From Pseudomonas tructae (GTDB lineage Bacteria; Pseudomonadota; Gammaproteobacteria; Pseudomonadales; Pseudomonadaceae), in the NCBI RefSeq assembly GCF_004214895.1, contig NZ_CP035952.1, positions 1,436,501 to 1,500,500 on the forward strand: a DNA stretch of 64,000 nt. Reading direction: 5' to 3'. The translations under genes and the position numbers were made by a program. Below the pieces are notes generated by a model. The model saw only the letters and a program-made list of their open reading frames with translations, was not told where the DNA came from and ran no database searches. This document shows, in pieces, positions 1 to 10,292 of this stretch (position 1 is its first letter; the number at the start of each line of letters is the position of its first letter).

Positions 1-269
1 TTGTCGTGACCCTGCTGGCGGTGCCGCTGTCGCGGGTCAACCCGCGCCAGGGCCGCTTCCTCAAATTGCTGCCGGCAATTCTTCTGTATATGGCGTACCT
101 GACAATGCTGATTGCCGTGCGTGGCGCCCTGGAGAAAGGCAAGCTGCCGATCGGCCTGGGCATCTGGTGGGTCCATGGCCTGTTCCTGTCGATCGGCCTC
201 GGCCTGATGTACTGGGAGCCGCTGCGCCTCAAGCGTGCCGCTCGCCGTGCGGAGGTGGCCCATGGTTAA
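1..269 (+). CDS. lptF: LPS export permease LptF, C-terminal part (5' truncated by window)
   Basis: The last roughly 88 codons of a membrane protein are visible, entering the window in frame. Two hydrophobic segments are present (around LLPAILLYMAYLTMLIAV and GIWWVHGLFLSIGLGLMYW), followed by a basic cytoplasmic tail. This is the typical C-terminus of LptF/LptG permeases. With LptG, LptF forms the inner-membrane permease of the LptB2FG ABC transporter, which extracts lipopolysaccharide and passes it to LptC. The TAA stop at 267-269 overlaps the lptG start, which is how lptF and lptG are normally arranged. Assignment rests on this linkage and the membrane topology. Confidence 0.85.
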   Translation, partial: VVTLLAVPLSRVNPRQGRFLKLLPAILLYMAYLTMLIAVRGALEKGKLPIGLGIWWVHGLFLSIGLGLMYWEPLRLKRAARRAEVAHG

Positions 270-1323
270 ACTCGACAACTACATCGGCAAAAGCGTGCTG
301 ATGGCCATTCTGGCGGTGCTGGGGATCATCCTGGGCCTGGCCTCGCTGTTCGCCTTCATCGACGAGATGGGCGATATCACCGATACCTACACCTTGATGG
401 ATGCGGGTAACTTCGTCCTGCTGACCGCCCCGCGGCGGCTGTACGACATGCTGCCGATGGCGGCCCTGATCGGCTGCCTGATCGGCCTGGGCAGCCTGGC
501 CAGCAGCAGTGAACTGACCATCATGCGTGCCGCTGGCGTGTCTATCGGCCGCATCGTCTGGGCAGTGATGAAACCGATGCTGGTGTTGATGCTGGCCGGT
601 ATCCTGATTGGCGAATACCTGGCCCCGGTCACCGAGAACAAGGCCCAGGCCGACCGTTCCCTGGCCCAGGGCGGTGGCGAGGCGCAGAGCTCCAAGCGCG
701 GCATGTGGCACCGTCAGGGCGATGAGTTCGTGCACATCAACTCGGTGCAGCCCAACGGCCTGCTGTACGGCGTGACCCGCTATCGTTTTGACAGCGAGCG
801 GCACATGCAGACGTCCAGCTTTGCCCGTCGCGCCCAGTATAAGGAAGACCACTGGTTGCTCAGTGATGTCACCACTACGCATTTCCGAGGCGACCACACC
901 GAAGTGGTGAAAACCCCTGAAGAGCGCTGGGACGTATCCGTCACACCGCAATTGCTCAACACTGTGGTCGTAGCGCCAGAGTCGCTCTCGATCACCGGCC
1001 TTTGGGACTATATCCACTACCTTTCCGACCAGGGCCTGAATAATGCCCGCTACTGGCTGGCGTTCTGGACCAAGGTGCTGCAGCCGATGGTTACCGCTGC
1101 GCTGGTACTGATGGCGATCTCATTCATCTTTGGCCCGCTGCGCTCGGTCACCCTCGGTCAGCGGGTGTTCACCGGTGTGCTGGTAGGCTTCGTGTTCCGC
1201 ATCGCCCAGGACCTGCTCGGGCCATCGAGCCAGGTGTTTGGTTTCCCGCCGTTGCTGGCGGTGGTGTTACCGGCGGCGATCTGTGCGGTGGCCGGGCTGT
1301 GGATGCTGCGTCGGGCTGGCTAG
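262..1323 (+). CDS. lptG: LPS export ABC transporter permease LptG
   Basis: A 353-residue inner-membrane permease, normal length for LptG. It works with LptF and the ATPase LptB to lift LPS from the inner membrane onto the Lpt bridge. The N-terminus MVKLDNYIGKSVLMAI leads into the first membrane helix. Further helices lie around residues 55-75 and 100-120, then a periplasmic beta-jellyroll region (about 130-265), then the last three helices near the C-terminus. I chose the ATG at 262, inside the end of lptF, over the in-frame start at 235 because it gives the conserved N-terminus and a translationally coupled overlap. A strong bidirectional terminator follows the stop. Confidence 0.95.
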   Translation: MVKLDNYIGKSVLMAILAVLGIILGLASLFAFIDEMGDITDTYTLMDAGNFVLLTAPRRLYDMLPMAALIGCLIGLGSLASSSELTIMRAAGVSIGRIVWAVMKPMLVLMLAGILIGEYLAPVTENKAQADRSLAQGGGEAQSSKRGMWHRQGDEFVHINSVQPNGLLYGVTRYRFDSERHMQTSSFARRAQYKEDHWLLSDVTTTHFRGDHTEVVKTPEERWDVSVTPQLLNTVVVAPESLSITGLWDYIHYLSDQGLNNARYWLAFWTKVLQPMVTAALVLMAISFIFGPLRSVTLGQRVFTGVLVGFVFRIAQDLLGPSSQVFGFPPLLAVVLPAAICAVAGLWMLRRAG

Positions 1324-1330
1324 TATGACC

Positions 1331-1382
1331 GCACCATAAAAAAGGCCCTGACACTTGAGTGTCAGGGCCTTTTTTATGGTGC
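1331..1382. terminator. Bidirectional Rho-independent terminator
   Basis: A near-perfect inverted repeat with core AAAAAAGGCCCTGACAC / GTGTCAGGGCCTTTTTT around a short TTGA loop, flanked by A- and T-runs. It works in both directions between lptG (+) and the facing gene at 1389-1919 (-). The outer GCACCAT/ATGGTGC bases extend the symmetry. Confidence 0.93.
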
Positions 1383-1388
1383 ATTGAG

Positions 1389-1919
1389 TCAAGGCCAGCG
1401 GATGCCAGTGTCGACGACTTCAATTTCAAAGGCCAGTGTTTCACCGGCTTCGTCATTCAGGTAATGCGACTGGTAGTCTCCTGCCTGGGTCTTGTTGTAT
1501 GCCGCCATCGGGCGCAGGTTTTCGCTGATGATCCTGACATCACTGTACTCGCCAGGGGCTGTTATCCGTTTGCTCAGGCTCCAGAACGGTCCGGGTGTGT
1601 CCTTTGCCGGGTACAGGCCGATATACCTGTTTGTGCTCCAGTCCAGCCGTTGATTGTGGGAGGTTTCCCGCTGGTTGGCTGCTCGCCAGGTACGAATTTC
1701 GTAGTAATCAATGGTATTGGCGACGTTAAGGGCGCCGAACCAGAACAGTTGTTTCGGCGCATATGGGTAATCGCTGAGTGTTAGCCAACTGCTATACGTT
1801 GCACCATATGAACGGTCTAAATACGTGCTCAGTTCAACGGTTCCCAATTGTCCTTGGTAGTTGCTTTTATTAACCCGTAGGCGGGCAATGAATGAACGGG
1901 GTATGTCGTATTGATACAT
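1389..1919 (-). CDS. Unrecognised 176-residue protein, divergent partner of a monalysin-like gene
   Basis: I do not recognise this family. The start is taken at 1919 because CTGGAGAG sits 7-8 bases upstream of that ATG; the longer frame reaching 2096 has no ribosome binding site there. The protein begins MYQYDIPRSFIARLRVNKSN, has no signal peptide or membrane helix, and is rich in Tyr, Trp, Ser and Thr (for example LFWFGALNVANTIDYYEIRTW). That suggests an all-beta soluble fold. Base composition is more AT-rich than the housekeeping neighbours. It is transcribed away from the pore-forming toxin gene at 2118, with a 198-base shared promoter region. A role linked to the toxin (partner, immunity or carbohydrate binding) is inference from position only. 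Confidence 0.6.
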   Translation of the reverse strand: MYQYDIPRSFIARLRVNKSNYQGQLGTVELSTYLDRSYGATYSSWLTLSDYPYAPKQLFWFGALNVANTIDYYEIRTWRAANQRETSHNQRLDWSTNRYIGLYPAKDTPGPFWSLSKRITAPGEYSDVRIISENLRPMAAYNKTQAGDYQSHYLNDEAGETLAFEIEVVDTGIRWP

Positions 1920-2066
1920 GGTAGAACTCTCCAGGTAGGGGGCGCTATCCTGAAGTGCTCGCATGTTATTGAGCAGCCGTCTTGTTCTGCTTGATCGGTA
2001 CGTCGTTTCGGGCGAGCGCTGTCGGACGTTGGTACAAGGTAATGATTTCCGGCTGTTCACATAAGG

Positions 2067-2099
2067 TGATTGATTTAAGTTGTTCAACTTACTCAATCA
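2067..2099. promoter_or_regulatory. 33-bp dyad upstream of the monalysin-like gene
   Basis: Nested inverted repeats: outer arms TGATTGA (2067-2073) and TCAATCA (2093-2099), inner arms AAGTTG (2077-2082) and CAACTT (2085-2090) around TT. The dyad ends a few bases before the GGAGAG ribosome binding site of the gene at 2118. It could be an operator or a 5'-UTR hairpin. Nothing else recognisable was seen in the 1920-2117 divergent intergenic region. Confidence 0.5.
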
Positions 2100-2117
2100 T
2101 CAAGATGGAGAGCAGTT

Positions 2118-2873
2118 ATGGAAAAGCACGAGTCTTATCCGGAGCACCGCAAGGGTTATCCGTTGCTACGTGGGTCTGCGAAGATCGACAGGTACCTGCT
2201 TGCGGGGGCGCACGGGCTGAGGCAAGGCTGTTGGGTGGAGGGGGAAACCGTGCGGGGTGATGTATTTATCGGTAGGCAGAACTGGCACACTTACAGTCGA
2301 CCGGTATTTGCCTACCTTGAGCAGGTGGATATTATTCGCCTGGAAGATCAGGCCGAATTCAAGGAGTCGGTCACCGTCGCCCAGGGGTATAGCAGAGCTT
2401 TTACTCAGTCCTTGAGCGTCAAGTACGACATCAGTCCAAGCATTGATATTATCAATGCTAGCGCCGGTCTTGAGATGGGCTATAGCCAGACGGAAACCTG
2501 GACAAATGAAAAGTCCCACGCCAAGGAAGTAACCCTGAAAGGGCCAGGTGTGTTCACGGTTTATCAGCTGTACATGGTGTATGCGCATTGTGCCGATTCA
2601 GCGGGCAAGTCGATGGCCGCGCATTTCAAGTATCACAAGCAATTGCTGAGAGGGCGCGTGCTGGACCTGTACTACTTGTCGTCGGTCGCGACCAACAAAA
2701 CGGTTACCGTCAAAGGCGAGGCTGCCGTCAGCCCTCTGGACTGGGAGGACGTTCAGAGAATCGTGCTGATGGAAGGTTTCGATCCACAGGCCAATGATGA
2801 TCCCAATTCAAATGACGCTGCGTTCAAGATCGACTTTTACTCCGCAGACATCAATCCACGTCTTCGCTACTGA
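2118..2873 (+). CDS. Monalysin-like beta-pore-forming toxin
   Basis: A 251-residue protein closely resembling monalysin, the aerolysin-family beta-barrel pore-forming toxin of Pseudomonas entomophila (about 271 residues). From memory of that family it shares the block QGCWVEGETVRGDVFIGRQN with the following TYSRPVFAYL, the KGPGVFTVYQ and YMVYAH strands, LDLYYLSS, the PLDWEDVQR-VLMEGF segment and the terminal Arg-Tyr. The central stretch (about residues 85-140, from VTVAQGYSRAF to HAKEV) alternates polar and apolar residues, as expected of the membrane-inserting hairpin. No Sec signal peptide is visible; monalysin also lacks one and is activated by proteolysis of an N-terminal propeptide, which is shorter here. 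The start is supported by GGAGAG six bases upstream. Likely acts on insect or other eukaryotic membranes (inference). Confidence 0.85.
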   Translation: MEKHESYPEHRKGYPLLRGSAKIDRYLLAGAHGLRQGCWVEGETVRGDVFIGRQNWHTYSRPVFAYLEQVDIIRLEDQAEFKESVTVAQGYSRAFTQSLSVKYDISPSIDIINASAGLEMGYSQTETWTNEKSHAKEVTLKGPGVFTVYQLYMVYAHCADSAGKSMAAHFKYHKQLLRGRVLDLYYLSSVATNKTVTVKGEAAVSPLDWEDVQRIVLMEGFDPQANDDPNSNDAAFKIDFYSADINPRLRY

Positions 2874-2932
2874 CGTAGGGGCCCGTGAAGCAGAGTAGCG
2901 GTGGGCTATGTCGCCAGGCCCACCTCTGGGGT

Positions 2933-3418
2933 TCACTTTTTCTTGGGAATACGCACGAGTTGGCTGTCCGAATAGATGTCGTGCCAACTGCGCTTGCGTT
3001 TGTCCAACAGCACCCAGAAGAAGCCCAGGCCCAGGCACAACCATGAGCCAATCGCTACGACAAAGCGCAGCAAGGCCTGCCACAGGCTGATGGCGCTACC
3101 GTCGACGTTCTGCACGCGGATACCCCATACCTGCATACCCAGGGTCTGGCCGCCGTGGGTCCAGAACTTGGCGAAGAAGCCGAACAGGGCGAACAGCAGG
3201 ATGGTCGATAGCAACGGATCGCCATCCAGGGCACCGGCTTCAGTCAGCTCGCGCATGCGCGACTCGCCAATGAAGGCCATCTGGATCATCTTGTAGGCGC
3301 CGGCGGTGACGATCAGCAGCGCGGTGCACAGCAGAAAGTCGTAGAACATGGCGGCCAGACGGCGACCCAGGTCGACAACCGGGAATTCGCCCTGGGGCTG
3401 TAACAACTGCTTGGGCAT
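2933..3418 (-). CDS. RDD family membrane protein
   Basis: A 161-residue protein with the RDD-family layout: a short N-terminal segment with Arg and Asp (LGRRLAAMFYDFLLC, residues 17-31) running into helix 1, then helix 2 (about 69-85), the GGQTLGMQVWGIRV motif (about 89-102), and a final helix followed by a charged tail (KRKRSWHDIYSD). These are small polytopic inner-membrane proteins; some have been tied to Na+/H+ exchange, but no substrate can be deduced here. It converges on the monalysin-like gene and has the cold-shock gene upstream on the same strand. Confidence 0.88.
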   Translation of the reverse strand: MPKQLLQPQGEFPVVDLGRRLAAMFYDFLLCTALLIVTAGAYKMIQMAFIGESRMRELTEAGALDGDPLLSTILLFALFGFFAKFWTHGGQTLGMQVWGIRVQNVDGSAISLWQALLRFVVAIGSWLCLGLGFFWVLLDKRKRSWHDIYSDSQLVRIPKKK

Positions 3419-3508
3419 ACAAGGGCCTCTTTGCGCAAAACCGCCATTCTACGAAATTACGCGGACGATTCGTTGCCTTGCGACACCGTTTATCTGTCAA
3501 ACCGCAAT

Positions 3509-3531
3509 CGCGGGGCAAGCCCGCTCCTACC
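3509..3531. repeat. REP element, single copy
   Basis: One arm of the recurring REP sequence (CGCGGGGCAAGCCCGCTCC core) in the 170-base space between the RDD gene and the cold-shock gene. Confidence 0.85.
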
Positions 3532-3542
3532 CAGCGGGCACA

Positions 3543-3577
3543 AAAAAGCCCCTGCTGTTGCCAGCAGAGGCTTCTTT
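3543..3577 (-). terminator. Rho-independent terminator of the cold-shock gene
   Basis: Read on the minus strand, the stem AAGCCTCTGCTG / CAGCAGGGGCTT with a short loop is followed by TTTTTT, 12 bases after the cold-shock stop codon. Confidence 0.88.
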
Positions 3578-3588
3578 GTAGAGGAAGA

Positions 3589-3801
3589 TCAGCCTTCGGC
3601 TTGAACTTCGTCAGCCTGCATGCCTTTCTGGCCTTGCACAGCAACGAAAGTAACCTTCTGACCTTCTTTCAGGCTTTTGAAGCCGTTACCCTGAATAGCG
3701 CGGAAATGTACGAACAGATCCGGACCGCTTTCTGGAGTGATGAAACCAAAACCTTTCTCGTCGTTAAACCACTTGACGGTACCGCTCTGACGTTGGGACA
3801 T
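3589..3801 (-). CDS. Cold-shock domain protein, CspA family
   Basis: A 70-residue single cold-shock domain that binds single-stranded RNA/DNA and acts as an RNA chaperone. Both nucleic-acid-binding motifs are present: RNP1-like KGFGFI and RNP2-like LFVHF (within [15 protein letters not shown] and GPDLFVHF). I chose the ATG at 3801 ([12 protein letters not shown]) with GGAAA upstream; the frame stays open to 3906, but that extension is not cold-shock-like. The long upstream region fits a structured 5' untranslated leader, as is common for cspA-type genes. Confidence 0.95.
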   Translation of the reverse strand: MSQRQSGTVKWFNDEKGFGFITPESGPDLFVHFRAIQGNGFKSLKEGQKVTFVAVQGQKGMQADEVQAEG

Positions 3802-4150
3802 TGTCTTATTTCCTTTGAAACTTAGAATTAGTAACAGCTTCTTCCAAATGAAAGAGTACTGGGCTGGGTTGCAGGAAAGTAAGAGACGTCGAACGGGTTG
3901 TAGCAAATCTCAGCGCTACTGCCCAGGTCACGAACCATAGCGACCCATGCAAACACAGTGCACAGACAATACGCTAACTTTGAAGACAAAAACAAGCCCT
4001 GCAGACCGCTGCCGCTGTGCCTTTTAGCGGCCGTTCGGGGGATTTTTTCTGGCCCATTCGAAGCGCTGTTGCAAGGCTTTTCGAAAGTGAGGAAACACGT
4101 TCGGATCCGAAAGTCCGAACGCGTCATGACACCCTGTTTCAAGTAACGAT
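3802..4150. other. Non-coding interval: cold-shock leader/promoter region and a hairpin after gcvT
   Basis: No gene seen. It must hold the promoter and leader of the cold-shock gene (minus strand). Near the gcvT end lies an 8-bp perfect inverted repeat, CGTTCGGA (4098-4105) and TCCGAACG (4114-4121), separated by 8 bases. It could end the gcv transcript, but no good T-run follows it, so the terminator assignment is weak. Confidence 0.45.
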
Positions 4151-5275
4151 TCAGCCGCGATAATAGCGTTGGGCAACGAACGGCATCTTGCTGACTTTCA
4201 TCGCTACGCGCTTGCCACGAACAATCGCCCACACCGCTGTATCCAGTGCGCTGTGGGCTGTGTCCAGATACCCCATCGCCACCGGCGCATTGAGCGACGG
4301 CCCGAAGCCACCGCTGCAGATGCTGCCGATTACAGTGCCCGTCTCATCGACGATCTCGGCACCTTCGCGTACTGGCGTACGTTCCTGTGGCAACAATCCC
4401 ACGCGTTTGCGCGCAACGCCGCTTTGCTGCTGAGCAAAGATTGCCGCCGCACCGGGGAAACCACCGGCGCGCTCGCCATCGGCACGACGCACCTTGGAGA
4501 TGGCCCAGAGCAGGCTGGCTTGGATTGGCGTGGTCTGGGTGTTCATGTCGTGGCCGTACAAGCACAGGCCAGCTTCCAGGCGCAACGAGTCGCGTGCGCC
4601 CAGGCCGATGGCAGCCACTTCCGGCTCGGCCAGCAGGCGACGGGCCAGGGCTTCGGCACGCTGCGCCGGAACTGAAATCTCGAAACCGTCTTCACCGGTA
4701 TAGCCCGAGCGGCTGACATAGCAGTCGGCGTCCAACAGTCGTACCGGCTGGAACTGCATGAAGGTCATCTTCGCCACTTCAGGCGCCAGGCGCTCCAGCA
4801 CCTTGACCGCCGCCGGGCCCTGCAGGGCAAGCAGCGCGCGCTCCTCGAACAGTGGCTGGATCTGGCACTGCTCGCCGATGTGCTTGCGCAGGTGCGCCAG
4901 GTCCTGGTCCTTGCAGGCGGCGTTGACCACCAGGAACAGTTCGTCGTTGCCCAGGTTGGCGACCATCAGGTCGTCGAGAATGCCGCCTTGTTCGTTGGTG
5001 AACATGGCATAGCGCTGCATGCCCACCGGCAGGTCGATGATGTCGACCGGTACCAGGGTTTCCAGGGCCTTGGCGGCACTGGCACCGCTCAGACGAATCT
5101 GGCCCATGTGCGATACATCGAACAGGCCAGCCTGCTCGCGGCTATGCAGGTGCTCTTTCATCACCCCCAGCGGGTACTGGACCGGCATGTCGTAACCGGC
5201 GAACGGCACCATGCGTGCGCCCAGCTCCAGGTGCAGGGCGTGCAGCGGGGTCTTGAGCAGCGTTTGGGTAGACAT
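4151..5275 (-). CDS. gcvT: Aminomethyltransferase (glycine cleavage T protein)
   Basis: A 374-residue T protein of normal length. It takes the aminomethyl group from lipoyl-GcvH and transfers the one-carbon unit to tetrahydrofolate, releasing ammonia. Family motifs are visible: the N-terminal [34 protein letters not shown], the folate-site region [23 protein letters not shown], and [21 protein letters not shown]. It is the last gene of gcvH-gcvP-sdaA-gcvT, 28 bases after sdaA, so it should follow the same GcsR/sigma-54 control. Confidence 0.97.
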   Translation of the reverse strand: MSTQTLLKTPLHALHLELGARMVPFAGYDMPVQYPLGVMKEHLHSREQAGLFDVSHMGQIRLSGASAAKALETLVPVDIIDLPVGMQRYAMFTNEQGGILDDLMVANLGNDELFLVVNAACKDQDLAHLRKHIGEQCQIQPLFEERALLALQGPAAVKVLERLAPEVAKMTFMQFQPVRLLDADCYVSRSGYTGEDGFEISVPAQRAEALARRLLAEPEVAAIGLGARDSLRLEAGLCLYGHDMNTQTTPIQASLLWAISKVRRADGERAGGFPGAAAIFAQQQSGVARKRVGLLPQERTPVREGAEIVDETGTVIGSICSGGFGPSLNAPVAMGYLDTAHSALDTAVWAIVRGKRVAMKVSKMPFVAQRYYRG

Positions 5276-5303
5276 TGATGACTCCTTGGGGCTTGAGAGG
5301 GTG

Positions 5304-6680
<1,377 letters not shown>

Positions 6681-6708
6681 GGTCGTACCCTCATTGATGG
6701 TCAAGAGC

Positions 6709-6761
6709 ATCGCGGGGCAAGCCCGCTCCCACATCCTGTGGGAGCGGGCTTGCCCCGCGAT
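6709..6761. repeat. Paired REP element inside the gcv operon
   Basis: Two REP arms facing each other (ATCGCGGGGCAAGCCCGCTC and its reverse complement) with a few bases between them, forming a long perfect hairpin in the gcvP-sdaA gap. It may lower expression of sdaA and gcvT relative to gcvHP or stabilise the upstream message. Confidence 0.93.
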
Positions 6762-6769
6762 GGAGGCCG

Positions 6770-9625
6770 TCAGACCTCCTGATAAGCCTCGATCGACGGG
6801 CAGGCACACACCAGGTTACGGTCGCCGAACACGTTGTCGACGCGGCCGACCGGTGGCCAGTACTTGCCTTCCACCAGCGACGCCAGCGGATACACAGCCT
6901 GCTCGCGGCTGTACGGATGGCTCCACTCACCGGCGATTTCGGCGGCGGTGTGCGGGGCGTTCTTCAGCGGGTTGTCGTCCTTGTCCAGGCTGCCGCTCTC
7001 TACCGCACGAATCTCTTCGCGGATGCGGATCATCGCCTCGCAGAAGCGGTCCAGTTCTTCTTTAGACTCACTTTCGGTCGGTTCGATCATCAGCGTACCG
7101 GCCACCGGGAACGACATGGTCGGGGCGTGGAAACCGAAGTCGATCAGGCGCTTGGCCACGTCATCGACGCTGATGCCGCTGCTGTCCTTGATCGGACGCA
7201 AGTCGAGAATGCACTCATGCGCCACCAGGCCGTTGCTGCCGGTGTACAACACAGGATAGTGCTCTTCCAGGCGGCGGGCGATGTAGTTGGCATTGAGGAT
7301 GGCCATTTGCGATGCGCGCTTGAGCCCGGCGCCACCCATCATGCGGATGTACATCCAGGTGATCGGCAGGATGCTGGCGCTGCCGAACGGTGCGGCGCAG
7401 ACCGCGCCCTGCTTGTTGTCCATGTGTGCATGGCCGGGCAGGAACGGTGCCAGGTGCGACTTGACGCCGATCGGACCGACGCCCGGGCCGCCGCCGCCGT
7501 GAGGGATGCAGAAGGTCTTGTGCAGGTTCAGGTGGGACACGTCGCCGCCGAACTTGCCCGGGGCGCAGAGGCCGACCATGGCGTTCATGTTGGCGCCGTC
7601 GATGTACACCTGGCCGCCGTTGTCGTGGATGATCGCGCAGATCTCGCCGATGGCTTCTTCGAACACGCCGTGGGTCGAGGGGTAGGTGATCATCAGCGCG
7701 GCGAGGTGCTCGCGGTGCTCGATGGCCTTGGCTCGCAGGTCGTCGATGTCGACGTTGCCACGGGCGTCACAGGCGGTGACCACCACGCGCATGCCGGCCA
7801 TGTGGGCGGTGGCCGGGTTGGTGCCGTGGGCCGAGGACGGGATCAGGCAGATGTCACGGCGCGCGTCGCCACGGCTCTGGTGGTAGGCGCGGATGGCCAG
7901 CAGGCCTGCGTATTCGCCCTGGGAGCCGGCGTTGGGCTGCAGCGACACGGCGTCGTAGCCGGTGGCGGCGCAGAGCATGGCCTCCAGCTCGCTGGTCAGT
8001 TGCTGGTAGCCCTGGCTCTGCTCGGCGGGTGCGAAGGGGTGCAGGTTGCCGAACTCGGCCCAGGTCACCGGGATCATTTCGCTGGCGGCATTGAGCTTCA
8101 TGGTGCACGAGCCCAGCGGGATCATGGTGCGGTCCAGAGCCAGGTCCTTGTCGGCCAGGCGGCGCAGGTAGCGCATCAGCTCGGTTTCGCTGTGGTAGCG
8201 GTTGAACACCGGGTGCTCGAGGATCGCCGACTGGCGCAGCAGGGCGGCAGGCAATTGCGCCAGCACGCTGGCCGCCAGGGCGGCGAAGTCTGGAGTGGCT
8301 TTGCCCTCGGCAAACAGCTGCCACAGCGCTTCGACGTCGGCCTGGGTGCTGGTTTCATCCAGCGACAGGCCCAGGCGCTGAGCATCGATCTGGCGCAGGT
8401 TCAGGCGCTGGGCGCGGGCCTGCTCATGCAAGGTGGCGGTGGCGTCGCCGGTGGCCAGGGTCAGGGTGTCGAAGAAGTGTTCGACTTGCACCGCAACGCC
8501 CAGTTGCTGCAAGCCGGCCTTGAGGATCGCAGTCAGCGCGTGGGTGCGTTCGGCGATCTGCTTCAGGCCTTGGGGGCCGTGGTACACGGCGTACATGCTG
8601 GCGATGTTGGCCAGCAATACCTGGGCGGTGCAGATGTTGCTGGTGGCCTTCTCGCGGCGGATATGCTGCTCGCGGGTCTGCATGGCCAGGCGCAGGGCGG
8701 TCTTGCCGAAGCGGTCGATCGACACGCCGACCAGGCGGCCTGGCATGTCGCGCTTGAACGCATCGCGGGTGGAGAAGTAGGCCGCGTGCGGGCCACCGAA
8801 GCCCAGCGGTACACCGAAGCGCTGGGCGCTGCCGATGGCCACGTCGGCGCCGAACTCACCCGGCGGGGTCAGCAGGGTCAGGGCCAGCAGGTCGGCGGCC
8901 ACGGCGACCAGGGCATTGGCCGCATGGAAGCGCTCGACCAATTCACGGTAGTCGAAGACTTCACCGCTGCTGGCCGGGTACTGCAGCAGGGCGCCGAAGT
9001 AAGCGCTGACATCGCTCAATTGGCGCTCGTCACCCACCACGACTTCGATACCCAGCGGTTCGGCACGGGTGCGCAGCACGTCGAGGGTCTGCGGGTGGCA
9101 ATGCACGGACGCGAAGAAGGCGTGGCTAGCCTTGTTCTTGCTCAGGCGCTTGCAGAAGGTCATGGCTTCGGCGGCGGCGGTGGCTTCGTCGAGCAGGGAG
9201 GCGTTGGCGATCGGCAGGCCGGTGAGGTCGCTGATCAGGGTCTGGAAGTTGAGCAGCGCTTCCAGGCGGCCCTGGGAAATCTCAGGTTGGTAAGGGGTGT
9301 AGGCGGTGTACCAGGCCGGGTTCTCCAGCAGGTTGCGCAGGATTGGCGCCGGAGTGTGGCAGTTGTAGTAGCCCTGGCCGATGAAGCTCTTGAACAGCTG
9401 GTTGTTGCCGGCGATGGCCTTGAGCGAGGCCAGGGCCTGGGCTTCGCTTTGCCCTGCGCCCAGTTCCAGGACGCTGGTGCCCTTGATGCTGTCGGGAATG
9501 ACCGCAGCGCTCATCGCGTCCAGCGAGTCGAAACCGAGGGTGGCGAGCATGTGCTGCTCGTCGTGCTGGCGCGGGCCGATGTGGCGGGCGATAAATTCGT
9601 TGGCAGTGCCGAGGTTGATGGTCAT
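6770..9625 (-). CDS. gcvP: Glycine dehydrogenase (decarboxylating), P protein
   Basis: A 951-residue single-chain P protein, normal length for the fused alpha/beta form. With pyridoxal phosphate it decarboxylates glycine and loads the aminomethyl group on the lipoyl arm of GcvH. The N-terminal half begins [20 protein letters not shown] and contains [14 protein letters not shown]. The C-terminal half has [12 protein letters not shown], the glycine-rich [14 protein letters not shown], and [14 protein letters not shown], whose Lys is the pyridoxal phosphate attachment site. It follows gcvH by 10 bases. Confidence 0.98.
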   Translation of the reverse strand: MTINLGTANEFIARHIGPRQHDEQHMLATLGFDSLDAMSAAVIPDSIKGTSVLELGAGQSEAQALASLKAIAGNNQLFKSFIGQGYYNCHTPAPILRNLLENPAWYTAYTPYQPEISQGRLEALLNFQTLISDLTGLPIANASLLDEATAAAEAMTFCKRLSKNKASHAFFASVHCHPQTLDVLRTRAEPLGIEVVVGDERQLSDVSAYFGALLQYPASSGEVFDYRELVERFHAANALVAVAADLLALTLLTPPGEFGADVAIGSAQRFGVPLGFGGPHAAYFSTRDAFKRDMPGRLVGVSIDRFGKTALRLAMQTREQHIRREKATSNICTAQVLLANIASMYAVYHGPQGLKQIAERTHALTAILKAGLQQLGVAVQVEHFFDTLTLATGDATATLHEQARAQRLNLRQIDAQRLGLSLDETSTQADVEALWQLFAEGKATPDFAALAASVLAQLPAALLRQSAILEHPVFNRYHSETELMRYLRRLADKDLALDRTMIPLGSCTMKLNAASEMIPVTWAEFGNLHPFAPAEQSQGYQQLTSELEAMLCAATGYDAVSLQPNAGSQGEYAGLLAIRAYHQSRGDARRDICLIPSSAHGTNPATAHMAGMRVVVTACDARGNVDIDDLRAKAIEHREHLAALMITYPSTHGVFEEAIGEICAIIHDNGGQVYIDGANMNAMVGLCAPGKFGGDVSHLNLHKTFCIPHGGGGPGVGPIGVKSHLAPFLPGHAHMDNKQGAVCAAPFGSASILPITWMYIRMMGGAGLKRASQMAILNANYIARRLEEHYPVLYTGSNGLVAHECILDLRPIKDSSGISVDDVAKRLIDFGFHAPTMSFPVAGTLMIEPTESESKEELDRFCEAMIRIREEIRAVESGSLDKDDNPLKNAPHTAAEIAGEWSHPYSREQAVYPLASLVEGKYWPPVGRVDNVFGDRNLVCACPSIEAYQEV

Positions 9626-9635
9626 GGTGGTTTCC

Positions 9636-10019
9636 TCAGGCGTCGGCGTTGGCTTTGATCAGGCGGTCGTAGGCCTCCTCGTCGAGCAGCTGCGCGACGG
9701 CGCCGGCGTCGGCCGGGATGAAACGGAAGAACCAGCCTTCCCCCAGCGGGTCTTCGTTGACCAGCTCGGGATTGCCTTCGAGTTGCTCGTTGACGGCGAC
9801 CACTTCGCCGGTCAGGGGCATGTACACACCGCTGGCGGCCTTGACCGACTCGACGGTCGAGGCTTCGGCGCCTTGCTCGTAGCGTTGCAGCTCTGGCAGT
9901 TGCACGAAGACCACATCGCCCAGGGCTTTCTGGGCGAAGGCGGTAATTCCGACGGTGACGCTGCCGTCTGCTTCGCTACGCAGCCATTCGTGATCTTCGG
10001 TAAAACGCAACTCGCTCAT
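9636..10019 (-). CDS. gcvH: Glycine cleavage system H protein
   Basis: A 127-residue lipoyl carrier that shuttles the aminomethyl intermediate between GcvP, GcvT and lipoamide dehydrogenase. The lipoylation motif [13 protein letters not shown] places the modified lysine at about residue 60. It also carries the usual [10 protein letters not shown]-terminus. It is first in the operon; transcription is inferred to start from the sigma-54-type site at 10091-10106. Confidence 0.97.
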   Translation of the reverse strand: MSELRFTEDHEWLRSEADGSVTVGITAFAQKALGDVVFVQLPELQRYEQGAEASTVESVKAASGVYMPLTGEVVAVNEQLEGNPELVNEDPLGEGWFFRFIPADAGAVAQLLDEEAYDRLIKANADA

Positions 10020-10090
10020 GGAAACTCCTCAAAGGCCGCAGGGGACGGCTGTAGGCGTGGCTCAGGTGAGCCAGGGATGAGGAATGCCTT

Positions 10091-10106
10091 AGCAATAATG
10101 CGGCCA
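10091..10106 (-). promoter_or_regulatory. Sigma-54 (-24/-12) promoter of the gcv operon
   Basis: On the minus strand TGGCCGCATTATTGCT has GG and GC separated by exactly 10 bases, matching the TGGCAC-N5-TTGC consensus in its invariant positions. It lies 72 bases upstream of the gcvH start and downstream of the three operator copies, as expected of an enhancer-driven promoter. Confidence 0.8.
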
Positions 10107-10170
10107 TTTATAAAATATCGTTATAAATCAATATGTTAAATAATTTATGGAGATTAGATGATCGTCTGCT

Positions 10171-10286
10171 GTAGTGAAATCGCTACAGCACAGGCCGGGA
10201 AAAAAAGCGCAAGTGGATCAGAACCTTGCACCATGGCCTCGAAACTGTGCTGTATTGATTTCGATACGGCGTATTGATTTCGCTAC
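10171..10286. promoter_or_regulatory. Three 16-bp operator repeats (probable GcsR enhancer sites)
   Basis: Three copies of a GTA-N10-TAC palindrome: GTAGTGAAATCGCTAC (10171-10186, the reverse complement of the common form), GTATTGATTTCGATAC (10252-10267) and GTATTGATTTCGCTAC (10271-10286). They sit 65-195 bases upstream of the sigma-54 promoter and directly beyond the regulator's stop codon. In P. aeruginosa, GcsR is reported to bind three tandem repeats upstream of the homologous operon; the site sequence here differs, so the identification is by arrangement. The first copy lies in a perfect 8-bp inverted repeat (10167-10190). Confidence 0.75.
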
Positions 10287-10292
10287 ACGTGA

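Noticed and set aside
1920..2096. N-terminal extension of the 1389-1919 gene
   Set aside because: The ATG at 1919 has a good ribosome binding site (GGAGAG), while the extension has none and would run into the divergent promoter region.
6917..9658. A 913-codon open frame on the + strand across gcvP
   Set aside because: It is antisense to gcvP. High GC at third positions opens the opposite frame; the peptide is Gly/Ala/Val/His/Gln-rich low-complexity with no domain.
10020..10170. Glycine riboswitch upstream of gcvH
   Set aside because: The leader is short and AT-rich with a sigma-54 promoter inside it; no tandem aptamer-like conserved helices were visible.
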